A stretch of 60,000 nucleotides of DNA from assembly GCA_949358305.1 (NCBI GenBank), contig OX442314.1, forward strand, positions 6,887,087 through 6,947,086, read 5' to 3'. Positions 53,201-60,000 of this stretch are shown here, piece by piece. A program made the position numbers and the translations under genes. This DNA is from Strigamia acuminata (taxonomy: Eukaryota > Arthropoda > Chilopoda > Geophilomorpha > Linotaeniidae). How positions within the stretch are numbered: the first letter of the stretch is position 1; each line of letters opens with the position of its first letter. Below the pieces are notes generated by a model that was given only the letters and a program-made list of their open reading frames with translations, did no database searches and was not told where the DNA came from.

Positions 53201-54781
53201 TTTTGGATTTTTTTTGGATTTTTGAGATTTTTAAAAAAAAAATTGAGAATTTTTTAGATTTTTTTGAATTTTTGTTGGATTTTTTGAACTATTTTTTGAT
53301 TTTTTGATTTCTTTTAAATTTTTTGAATTATTTTTGAATTTTTTTGAATTATTTGAATTATTTTTGAACTTTTTTTGAATTTTTTTGAATTTTTTGAATT
53401 ATTTTTTAATCTTTTGATTATTTTTGTAATTTTTGAAATTTTTTGGAATTTTTTGGAATTTTTTGGATTTTTTTGGATTTTTTTTGATATTTTTTACTGT
53501 TTATTTTTATTAGATTTTGTAATGTACGACATGAGGCGGTAGGCGTTGCAATTGGAATTTTTTGATTTTTTTTGGAATTTTTTGGATTTTTTTGGTATTT
53601 TTCACGATTTATTTTTATTTGGTTTTGTAATGTTCTACATGAGGCGGTAGTCGTTGCAATTTGAATTTTTTTGATTTTTTTTTGGAATTTTTTGGATTTT
53701 TTGGAACTTTTTAGATTTATTTTTGGATTTTTTTTTGAATTTTTTTTTTTTTTTATTAGAATTATACTGATTAGCCACTTCCACTGAAGTGGTTCAACCC
53801 AGTTGAACGGGTTTTTATACTCGTTCAACTCGTTCAAACGTTGATAGATTGAACCGGGTTGAACTGGGTTGAACTGGGTTGAACCGGGTTTTCGATCTAC
53901 CCTGCCGTTCATCCCGTTCAACCCGTTCAACCCGTTCAACCTTTTATCCTGTCCCGATTATTTTCGACCTGGATTCCGTTCGACTAGAAATATTTTTGAG
54001 TTTTGGCGAAATCAGACTCTTTTCGACCAGGATTGTAGTCTACCAGGATTCCATTTGATCGGATTTTTTTCAACCAGAAAAATTTTTGACCAGAATTTTT
54101 TTCGACTAGGATTCCTCTCGACCAGGATTCCTTTCGTCTGGAAAATTTTTGATTTTGGTTGAAAGGAATCCTGCATTTTTATTGTGTGCTTTTTCATCAT
54201 TTTTGATTATTTTTCTCTTTATTTGTAGTTGATTTTATCATTTTTTGGTGTTTTATCATCATTTTTTTGTTTATTTTTTTATTTTCGACCAGGATTCATT
54301 TCATCCAAGTCGAAAATAATCCTGGTCGACAGAAATCCTGGTTGAGAGGAATCCTGATCGAAAAGATTCCTAGTCGACAGACTTCCTAATCGAGAGAATT
54401 CCTGTTCGAAAACATTAGTGGTCGAAAAATATCAGGTTGAAAATAAATCAGTCGAAATTTATCCAGTAAAAAAAAATGCTGTTTGAAAGGAATCCAAACG
54501 AAAAAATTCCACCGTGCCGTTATTTTGTCGACCTAAAAATTAGCAACACCAAAAAATTCAGTACGTCTTGTCGACAAACCACAACAGTACATCTTGTATA
54601 CAATGGGTAAAATTAATATTCGGGCACAAACAAGGGAATGATTCGGTCAACGAAAATGGGTTTAACCTTTTGATATAATGTCATGTAAGGTGTTTAGAAA
54701 TATTTTTTTTTATATATTTCTTAAAACAACAAAATAGCCAAAGCACCACCATCAACACCAGCACCACCAGCACCACCATAG
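44229..54781 (+). CDS. defensin-like gene 5: secreted protein with two CS-alpha-beta domains and repeat linkers
   Basis: Proposed exons: 44229-44268 signal (MKCIIILFSLVSVG); 44406-44507 Cys type I; 44900-44953 Pro-rich linker; 45060-45173 Cys type II; 45660-45938 Gly-Ala/Thr-Pro linker; 47507-47914 GQTPQPVP-repeat linker; 54738-54781 last exon. All junctions are phase 1, internal exons are multiples of three, and the total is 347 codons with the stop. Same architecture as gene 4 but with a single type II cassette. The last intron contains a foldback element and the MULE. Type I spacing is C-x4-C-x3-C-x9-C-x4-C-x1-C. A secreted defence protein is the likely role, by fold only. Confidence 0.68.
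44406..44507 (+). CDS. gene 5 CS-alpha-beta exon, type I
   Basis: 102 nt, acceptor CCAAACAG, donor GTAAGG. VKPDLFC start as in genes 3, 4 and 6, but most residues between cysteines differ. Intron retention ends at TAA 44516-44518. Confidence 0.75.
44900..44953 (+). CDS. gene 5 Pro-rich linker exon
   Basis: 54 nt, acceptor AAAATAG, donor GTGGAG. Pro/Leu/Gln/Arg-rich. Confidence 0.55.
45060..45173 (+). CDS. gene 5 CS-alpha-beta exon, type II
   Basis: 114 nt, acceptor CCAAGCAG, donor GTAAGG. Contains CKVGPQPCDQYC and GNCMIQGCVC. Confidence 0.74.
45660..45938 (+). CDS. gene 5 Gly-Ala and Thr/Pro linker exon
   Basis: 279 nt, putative acceptor ATAAAAG, donor GTAAAG. A Gly-Ala tract, KLPVKPAPK, a Thr run and three EPPT-type units. 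Same layout as 27590-27859. Confidence 0.6.
46150..46571. repeat. 16-bp minisatellite, ACCGGTCGAAAGGATT, about 26 near-perfect copies
   Basis: Almost no variation across 420 bp. The ACCGGT palindrome is in each unit. Gene 4 has a decayed array in the same place, so gene 5 was recently homogenised or expanded. The long plus-strand ORF here is an artefact of the repeat. Confidence 0.95.
46700..47330. mobile_element. 631-bp foldback element, about 10-bp target duplication
   Basis: Flanked by CCCTTTTGCC at 46690-46699 and 47331-47340; gene 4 has this site uninterrupted at about 28889-28898 (CCCTTTTGCTTAACGG). The inside is TTTCGACCAGGATTCC-type repeats, forward on the left half and inverted on the right. 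The left end contains CACGGTGGAATTTTTTCGAC. Confidence 0.75.
47507..47914 (+). CDS. gene 5 GQTPQPVP-repeat linker exon
   Basis: 408 nt, acceptor AAAATAG, donor GTGAAG. About 16 copies of a 24-nt unit encode Gly-Gln-Thr-Pro-(Gln/Glu/Lys)-Pro-Val-(Pro/Ser). Homologous to the AGQTPAPD exon of gene 4, with different residues fixed. Confidence 0.68.
47967..48165. repeat. MULE left TIR
   Basis: About 200 bp inverted against 53760-53955, with GTTGAACGGGTTGAACGGGA and CACTTCAGCTGAAGTGGC blocks. Confidence 0.85.
48166..48531. other. MULE 3' region, A/T-rich, no gene
   Basis: Poly-A and AAAAATC-type low complexity, then TGATTGATTTATTTATTA runs; no coding. Confidence 0.5.
48532..51842 (-). pseudogene. 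MULE transposase with SWIM, Ulp1-like protease and PHD finger
   Basis: 51842-50433: transposase with first catalytic Asp in LSYDTTFKLGD, second in PFVCDREEGI, then CLNHLLKA (CxxH). The frame shifts near 50470-50480; in the next frame WATNNISE and CFNCVLK continue the MULE signature. 50436-49186: SWIM zinc finger (WQCTCPSRGKCYHI), an acidic repeat region, then the start of a C48 Ulp1-like domain with the catalytic His in VPGVHWCLGLV. A TAA at 49186-49188 interrupts, and the same frame continues through PQQNNSFDCGVF (Gln and Cys) to a C-terminal PHD finger (CVLCRKWYHKCC, CENC). The residue where Ulp1 usually has Asp (family YDS) is Asn in VINSI. Probably a recently inactivated copy. Confidence 0.85.
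51857..52545. repeat. 62-bp tandem repeat, 11 copies, alternating subtypes
   Basis: Copies start every 62 bp (GCAGCCAGACAG at 51867, 51929, 51991 ... 52487). From copy 3 the junction alternates between GGATAAAA or GGAAAAAA and GAATAAAA, a 124-bp higher-order unit. It sits just upstream of the transposase ATG, inside the MULE. Confidence 0.93.
52550..52780. repeat. 111-bp direct duplication in the MULE
   Basis: Two copies of a block with GCCAGACAGCAAGCTATTTA and GCAAATCCAAACAACACCAA, starting at 52561 and 52672. It shares the GCAGCCAGACAGC core with the 62-bp array. Confidence 0.85.
52880..53759. other. MULE 5' region, T-rich, no gene
   Basis: T-rich low complexity (TTTTTTGGATTTTT). About 53520-53565 and 53625-53670 are near-copies (ACATGAGGCGGTAG.CGTTGC). 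No promoter could be assigned. Confidence 0.5.
53760..53955. repeat. MULE right TIR
   Basis: Inverted partner of 47967-48165; ends CTTTTATCCTGTCCC. Confidence 0.85.
53964..54516. mobile_element. right part of a second foldback element, split by the MULE
   Basis: TTTCGACCAGGATTCC-type repeats that invert in the middle, ending GAAAAAATTCCACCGTG, the reverse complement of the left end of the 46700-47330 element. The other end (GGAGGGAGGATTATTT) is left of the MULE at about 47950-47966. Confidence 0.65.
54738..54781 (+). CDS. gene 5 last exon
   Basis: Acceptor AAAATAG; a short Pro/Ala-rich peptide (APPSTPAPPAPP) and TAG 54779-54781. The UTR copy of AATAAA used in gene 4 is mutated here (TAAAACGAAA); the next AATAAA is at 54967-54972. 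Confidence 0.58.
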
Positions 54782-54966
54782 GATTCTAAAACCGACTGAA
54801 AAACAAGTTGAAACGTAAAACGAAAACAACAGTCATTATGAAAAAGCTACAATGTACTACAATACTAAATGTAAAATAATTGTATTTGCAATTCAATGTA
54901 TCATTATAATTCATTTTGTGTGCCTAACATGTAATTTTAGTCTAATTAGAAGTTTAGTTTAATTTT

Positions 54967-54972
54967 AATAAA
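54967..54972 (+). terminator. candidate poly(A) signal of gene 5
   Basis: AATAAA in TTTTAATAAAGTTTAGTGC, also present after gene 4 and, with one mismatch, gene 3. Confidence 0.5.
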
Positions 54973-55183
54973 GTTTAGTGCTATTTTTCAACGTATTACT
55001 CCTTGATCGTCAATTGGAAGCACCTTACTTACTGTTAGGCTACATGGCTAGCGGAATGGGTTCTTTTTACCTGGGTTAAATTCGACATAAGAAGAAACTG
55101 CTTTGCTTTTGTATTCTAGTCAACCAAGATTCCATTAAACTGGAATTTTTGCAACAGGAATGGTATTGACGTTTGCAACACCC

Positions 55184-55700
55184 ACGGTGAACTGCATCAC
55201 TCCACACACCACCTGATGGCTCTTAGGCCGTCTCCCTTCGCAAGGTGGACTGGCCCAGCTGGGAAAGGAGAGAGCGGAGGGTGTCTTGAGATAGAGATGG
55301 AGACGAGAGAGCAGAGAGTAAGGACGTGCAGTAGGAAGAGAGAAGTGTGTGCAGTTACGGTCTGGGTCTGGACATTGGCAAAGGCAATCGTGCCTGTTGC
55401 TACTCTGCTCCTCTCACCATTCACCACTGTGATGCTCAGTGACATGGCGATGTGCCTGTTGCAGCCTCCATGGGTGATCGCATGGATCGTACGAGTAAGT
55501 ACGATAAAATGTCCGTCAGTAACCGACCACGTCACCCATGGGGTTCGTGCCCTATGTGTGACGGGACGGTTGCCGGTGTTGCGTGCGTTACAGCACTGCC
55601 ACACGTGGGTAGATGGGAGATTCCAATCACTAGACAACGATTAGAAGCCAAAACCCAACAATCTGGAGTAATTGTTTCGAAACAGTTGAAATTTGTCCAT
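55184..55700. repeat. LTR-like fragment, inverted relative to 26014-26582
   Basis: On the minus strand ATGTCACTGAGCATCACAGT and GGTGAATGGTGAGAGG resemble CCTAAGTGTCACCATGGTGAACAAG of the solo LTR. ORFs on both strands are repeat-derived. Confidence 0.45.
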
Positions 55701-55871
55701 AAAACTATTTAAGAGGGTTTGTAACCCCAAGTTCACGCAATCTTTGAAATACAGATGCCGCCACTCTTTTCTCATACTGTAGAGTTCCATGTTAATTAGT
55801 TTTACCAGGTTATCTTGCCTTAAAAAAAATAATGTAAAAGAACAATTAATTGGTATTTTACATTATTTTTA

Positions 55872-56342
55872 GACTTCTAAACCTGATGTTTAGAGAGTCT
55901 CATGAAACGGTTCTGTCCGTCCGTCCGTCCGCATCCATATCTCAAAAGCTATAGCCGCCAGAGCCAAACGGACAACGGCATTAAATTCAGCGTACCTGTA
56001 TTAGGATCCTAGGATCTTTTCGCAAATTTCCGACCTCCGGTTGAATTAATAAACCGGTTTTAGTGCACTTTTAGCCGTCATCAAATAATACTACTTCCGT
56101 CCGCGCACCGGAAGTTGTAACATTGTACTAGCGCCACCTGGCGGATCCCGTGAGCCATACGTTGCGATACGTTTTCCGCGCGATTTATTTCCCGATTGTA
56201 GCAAACTTCGGATGCAACAATTCCGCAGCATATCATATCAAATTTTGGTGGGATTTTGTTTGTTGTTGCTTTATATTGGCAAAAAAAATTATTTTTTTTT
56301 AAATTACTTTATTTTCTTTCAAAAGGACAGGGTTTAGAAGTC
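55872..56342. mobile_element. 471-bp TIR element with TA target duplication
   Basis: Ends GACTTCTAAACC and GGTTTAGAAGTC, flanked by TA at 55870-55871 and 56343-56344. Contains a (CGTC)n microsatellite at 55917-55932. It interrupts the upstream block that is continuous at 4010-4620. No coding capacity. Confidence 0.75.
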
Positions 56343-56899
56343 TAATATGTAATGCTTCCCTGCATTACAAATCCCAGCTTGTTTTAAAAAAAAACCGTAT
56401 TGCAAATTTGGCGTGAACTAGGGGTTACAAACAGCAAACTAAGTCAACCAAAAAAGAGCCAAACAAAACGTAACACTTTCTTTCTCTTCGTGTATTATTT
56501 CCTATTGATTCGTTCTTCTGTGCGCTGATTGGATGACAGCAATCAGATGTCATGCATTGCTTGCCAACTAAGCATGTTTTTTACCTGTTGTTATCCCAGA
56601 ATACAGTGCAACTAAATATTATGTGGCGCCATCGATGGGCACAATGCACTGAACTTGCAAATACATGTCCATGTTATCGTTGGTGCATGCTGCAAATGAG
56701 ACATTAGTTGCTGAAAACGATCGTTTTTCTAGCAAAAAACGACAAAAATGGAGTTTTCCTAATATTAAATACATGACACACATATAATTATTATCCACTA
56801 CTGAACTCGTGTTCTTTATTTTTGCTGACGTTGAAAAATCCACTAACTGAAATGGAATCAGAACTTAAATTTAAGTCCTGGTCATAAATATTTGAAAAT

Positions 56900-57063
56900 T
56901 ATACTGTATGAGCACTTGCAATTTATCTTGCCTTTGTGCAAGCACACATAACCTTACTTAATTTAAAATTAATGGCTTTTTAGATTCTTAAGCCTTTTGT
57001 TCAGTCAACCGTTATTGGTTATAAACAACCGGAAAATTAACAAGCATCCAGGATCTCAGAAAA
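56900..57063 (+). promoter_or_regulatory. promoter of defensin-like gene 6
   Basis: Conserved block; TATAAA at 57020-57025, in GTTATTGGTTATAAACAACC (one T and one A differ from the family). Confidence 0.62.
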
Positions 57064-59874
57064 ATGAAGTGTATAATCATCCTGCTCAGTCTGGTTTCTG
57101 TTGGTAAGTTAAAAAAAATACTTTTTTGGCTCAAAAATCATTTTCAGGCCAAAAAAACATTTTTAGGCCAAAAAAAACATTTTTAGGCCAAAAAAACATT
57201 TTTAGGCCAAAAAAACATTTTTAGGCCAAAAAAACATTTTTAGGCCAAAAAAACATTTTTAGGCTAAAAAAAACAATTTTAGGCCAAAATAATTCATTTT
57301 AAAGGTCAAGTGCACTGAGTGGGTTTTTTGTATTTTCTAAAAGAGCATAATAAAAGATAATTTTTCATGTTAAAAAAATTTTTTTTTGTAAAATTATTAT
57401 TAAATTACGACAATTTGAAAATTAGAATTCTTTCGTGAAATGCATGATGGTTGTAGGCTGGATGATCTACGTCATCAGTTCTGTATAACCTGCGTCATCA
57501 GTTCTGTATGGGTATTGTTGCGCAAAAGTGTCGTCTGCACATGCGCATCAAGCCTGATGCGCACGTGCAGACGACTGTTTCCCCGACTGTTTCACGAAAT
57601 TTGAATTACAATTTGCCGTAACAAATTACACCCGCGGTTTGTGATGGTTAAGAAGTGGATGTTGTGTCACAGCAACAGCAATACTAATACTATATTCAGA
57701 TTTGTCTAAATCAAAACTAGTATAATCAGAAATATCTGAATGTGAATTGGAATCCGTATCCTCGGTCGAAATAATATCAAGGTCAGCCATTATGGATCCA
57801 ACCTAACCTCAGAACTAGTTCCGGATCAACTCAACTAGAGAACTGACAACGTCATACTCCCATGATGCTTTGTCTTTTCAACACCCGATATTGGGATTGT
57901 TATTAAACAATGATAAATGCCCAAAAAAAATTTTTTTTTCACATGAAAAATAGTTTTATGTTACTTTCTTTCATAAAATACAAAAAACCCACTCAGTGCA
58001 CTTGACCTTTAATTTGTTGTTTTATAAGAAAACATTCTGCTTTTGGGTTTAATTTTTTTTATCAAATTTATTTCTCCAAACAGTAAAGCCGGACTTATAT
58101 TGTATACTTGGACCAGCAGGATGTGAATTTCACTGCAAATTATTAGTAAATAAAGTTGGAGTTTGTGGTAATTGGGGAGTCTGTTCTTGCGTAGGTAAGG
58201 AGTAAAAACTAAGAATTTCTTTACAATCTGGATTATGACATACCTGACATTAACCATGTTTACATGTACCCTGATATCTGGAAAAATGAAAATGAGAATT
58301 TTACTTTTCTGGGAAACTGATTGCTTAGACGAAACAATTTCCAGAACACAATGACACTTGGTCCCGAAAATGACGTGAAATGAGCAAAAAACCCGATTTC
58401 CTGGGCTAGAATTTGATTTGTTTAGGGGCTGAGATAGATCGACAACCATTTTGCTGTGCCAGATAATCAAAATGCATTATGGGTAATTCACATGTGGCGA
58501 CATAATTACCAGAAAACTAGGAACATGTAAACCGCATGGATCCGGATGGATAAGAAAAAATCCGGATTGTTAATTCACTTCTCTGAAAAACTGAGTACAT
58601 GTAAACATGGTTATTGCCACCTCAGTAAGCTGTTTATACATACATATATATATTTTAATTATTTCTTATTACTACAAAATAGACACAGTACAACCACTAC
58701 CAGCGGTGGTAGTGGTTGCAGCACCACCACCACCGCCTGAAACACCAGGTGAAGTGTAATTTTAAGATAGAAACTTGAACAAAACGATGAATTTAGTTTG
58801 CAAGACACGTTTTATTAATATTTTATATCTTAAGATATAACTTGTTTGCCCAAAAAAATCACATTTATATTTAAAAAAATCACCTTGTTGGACCAAAAAC
58901 ATTCATTTTCTAGTCAAAAACATTCACATTTTTAACCAAAAACATTCATTTTTAACCAAAAACATTCATTTTAACCAAAAACATTCATTTTTAACCAAAA
59001 ACATTCATTTTTAACCAAAAACATTAATTTTAAAACAAAAACATGCATTTTAACCAAAAACATTCATTTTTAACCAAAAACATTCATTTTTAACCAAAAA
59101 CATTCATTTTTAACCAAAAACATTCATTTTTAACCTAAAACATTCATTTTTAACCAAAAACATTCATTTTAAACCAAAAACATGCATTTTAAACAAAAAA
59201 CATGCATTTTAAACCAAAAACATGCATTTTAACCAAAAACATGCATTTTTAACCAAAAACATTCATGTTTAACCAAAAACATTCATTTTTAACCAAAAAC
59301 ATTCATTTTAAACCAAAACATGCATTTTAACCAAAAACATGCATTTTAAACCAAAATCATTCACTATACTCAGATTTCTTTCAACTGGATTATTTCCGAC
59401 CAAATTAAAAAGTATTCTGGGTGGAAGGATTACCGGTCAAAAGAATTACTGGTCGAAAGGATTACCGACAGCGCTCTCCTAACATATTTTAGTGTCCTGG
59501 GGTATAACTATCAGGTGCTCCTTGTGCTTAGTGATTCTCTGTCAAAGGACGGTGTCCTCCAAGCACCTAGAGCCTTTGGGCAGCCGCCCTTTTGCCTAGA
59601 GATTAAAGTGGCCCTGATCACTGGTCAAAAGGATCACCAATCGAAAGGATTACCAATCGAAAAAATTACTAATCCGGCCGAAATGAATCTAGGAATCCAA
59701 TGTCTCATCAATGAGCAGTTTATATATTTTTTAATGTGATATATTTCTTGGAACAACAAAATAGCCCAAGACGACCAACCACCGCCTCCTGAACAGACTG
59801 CGGAGCCAGTTCCCGAACAGACTCCAGAGCCAGTTCCCGAACAGACTCCAGAGCCAGTTACCGGACAGACTTAG
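57064..59874 (+). CDS. defensin-like gene 6: one CS-alpha-beta domain, shortened
   Basis: Exons: 57064-57103 signal (MKCIIILLSLVSVG); 58084-58194 Cys type I; 58683-58748 linker; 59765 onward QTPEPVPE linker. All enter in phase 1. The linker has a stop at 59872-59874 where genes 4 and 5 continue in frame; one base is missing (ACTTAGGGCCAG for ACTCCAGGGCCAG), and the exon to the GT at 59881 is 116 nt, not a multiple of three. With this stop the protein is about 108 aa. The type II cysteine exon and Gly-Ala linker found in genes 4 and 5 are absent. A last-exon copy exists at 59954-59982. The 3' UTR leaves the window. Cysteine spacing is C-x6-C-x3-C-x9-C-x5-C-x1-C. Confidence 0.62.
57135..57300. 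repeat. short tandem repeat, TTTTTAGGCCAAAAAAACA
   Basis: About eight copies of an 18-20 bp unit in intron 1 of gene 6; the other genes have one or a few units at the same place. Confidence 0.85.
57303..58008. mobile_element. 706-bp TTAA-flanked element with perfect 34-bp TIRs
   Basis: Starts AGGTCAAGTGCACTGAGTGG and ends with its reverse complement; the inverted match covers 34 bp. TTAA at 57299-57302 and 58009-58012. Without it the intron reads CATTTTAATTTGTTG as in genes 3, 4 and 5. TTAA targeting fits piggyBac, but the termini are not CCC-type. Confidence 0.88.
57626..57790 (-). CDS. small acidic ORF in the TTAA element, 54 aa
   Basis: ATG at 57790, TAA at 57626-57628. The first half is rich in Asp/Ser/Glu (MADLDIISTEDTDSNS), a composition seen at the N-termini of piggyBac-type transposases, but too short to assign. 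It may be the leftover 5' end of a deleted transposase gene or chance. Confidence 0.3.
   Translation of the reverse strand: MADLDIISTEDTDSNSHSDISDYTSFDLDKSEYSISIAVAVTQHPLLNHHKPRV
58084..58194 (+). CDS. gene 6 CS-alpha-beta exon, type I
   Basis: 111 nt, acceptor CCAAACAG, donor GTAAGG. VKPDLYC start; first loop is six residues. Intron retention ends at TAA 58203-58205. Confidence 0.74.
58683..58748 (+). CDS. gene 6 linker exon with hairpin
   Basis: 66 nt, acceptor AAAATAG, donor GTGAAG. Pro/Val/Ala-rich. Contains the perfect 12-bp inverted repeat CAACCACTACCA / TGGTAGTGGTTG around GCGG. Confidence 0.58.
58900..59350. repeat. 19-20 bp minisatellite, AAAAACATTCATTTTTAACC
   Basis: About 22 variable copies (CATTCATT and CATGCATT forms). 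It is followed directly by sequence that in genes 4 and 5 lies beyond the type II and Gly-Ala exons. Confidence 0.9.
59465..59660. repeat. conserved intronic block before the QTP linker
   Basis: AACATATTTTAGTG, ATCAGGTGCTCCT and GTGATTCTCTGTCA.AGGAC also occur at about 28780-28900 and 46580-46700, always just upstream of the repeat-linker exon. Confidence 0.7.
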
Positions 59875-59953
59875 GGCCAGGTGATATAATGTCATAAGAT
59901 GTTTAGAATTTTATATATTTTATCTTTATATATTTCTTAAAACAACAAAATAG

Positions 59954-59982
59954 GCAACACACCAACACCAGCACCACCATAG
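59954..59982 (+). CDS. gene 6 candidate last exon
   Basis: 29 nt, acceptor AAAATAG; a short Thr/Pro/Ala peptide ending TPAPP and TAG 59980-59982. It may be unused because of the upstream stop at 59872. Confidence 0.45.
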
Positions 59983-60000
59983 GATCCTAAAACCGACTGA

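Larger units (their letters stand above)
47959..53963 (-). mobile_element. MULE DNA transposon with long TIRs and 8-bp target duplication
   Basis: Element 47967-53955 starts GGGACAGGATAAAAGG and ends with its inverse, flanked by GATTATTT at 47959-47966 and 53956-53963. TIRs of about 200 bp (to about 48165 and from about 53760) contain GTTGAACGG/GTTCAACCC sub-repeats. Inside is one minus-strand transposase gene with two lesions. It is inserted in a second foldback element within the last intron of gene 5. Confidence 0.88.

Noticed and set aside
55197-55712. Overlapping ORFs of 86-146 aa on both strands
   Set aside because: They lie in an LTR-like repeat fragment and have no domain.

Overview
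This is eukaryotic, AT-rich, intron-containing DNA, most likely from an invertebrate animal. The evidence is GT-AG introns, AATAAA poly(A) signals, TATA promoters, a BEL/Pao and a Gypsy LTR retrotransposon, a MULE DNA transposon, many TIR elements of about 170-710 bp and invertebrate-type CS-alpha-beta peptides. I cannot name the species.

The core of the window is a plus-strand tandem cluster of six related genes (here defensin-like genes 1-6). Each starts with a conserved TATA promoter and a 13-15 codon signal-peptide exon (MKCIIILF.LVSVG type) at 1568, 5181, 10640, 15451, 44229 and 57064. Downstream exons fall into four classes: (i) six-cysteine exons with the C..CxxxC..C..CxC signature of CS-alpha-beta defensins; (ii) short Pro-rich linkers; (iii) Gly-Ala or Gln-Thr-Pro repeat linkers; (iv) short Ala/Pro-rich last exons followed by poly(A) signals. 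All introns are phase 1, and nearly all internal exons are multiples of three ending at a GTAAG, GTGAAG or GTAAAG donor. Read this way, gene 4 (15451-29736) encodes a secreted protein of about 422 aa with four CS-alpha-beta domains separated by low-complexity linkers. Gene 5 (44229-54781) encodes about 346 aa with two domains, gene 1 has one domain and an Ala-rich tail, and gene 6 has one. Gene 2 has no detectable cysteine exon, and gene 3 has its cysteine exon overrun by a 20-bp minisatellite. If unspliced, each exon runs into a stop 2-3 codons past its donor, so short ORF calls miss the modular gene.

The introns hold 16-20 bp minisatellites and many insertions. The main ones are an apparently intact BEL/Pao element (17282-23532) inside gene 4; a Gypsy-like element (29965-42833) just after gene 4, with 821-bp LTRs differing at only two sites I noticed, a gag-pol slippery heptamer and an extra spliced 3' ORF; and a MULE (47967-53955) inside gene 5 with about 200-bp TIRs, an 8-bp target duplication and a transposase-SWIM-Ulp1-PHD protein broken by one frameshift and one stop. 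Smaller elements have readable TIRs and target duplications, including two TTAA-flanked ones, TA-flanked MITEs, a hAT-like MITE, a solo LTR and foldback elements.

Region by region: 1-363 end of a RING-finger gene or pseudogene; 371-730 minisatellite; 1443-3902 gene 1; 4010-5040 repeats; 5040-9210 gene 2; 9252-10490 nested TEs; 10505-11885 gene 3; 12000-15270 TE remnants and a foldback element; 15275-29780 gene 4 with BEL; 29965-42833 Gypsy; 42838-44040 flank with a MITE; 44041-54972 gene 5 with MULE; 55184-56900 repeats; 56900-60000 gene 6, whose 3' end leaves the window.
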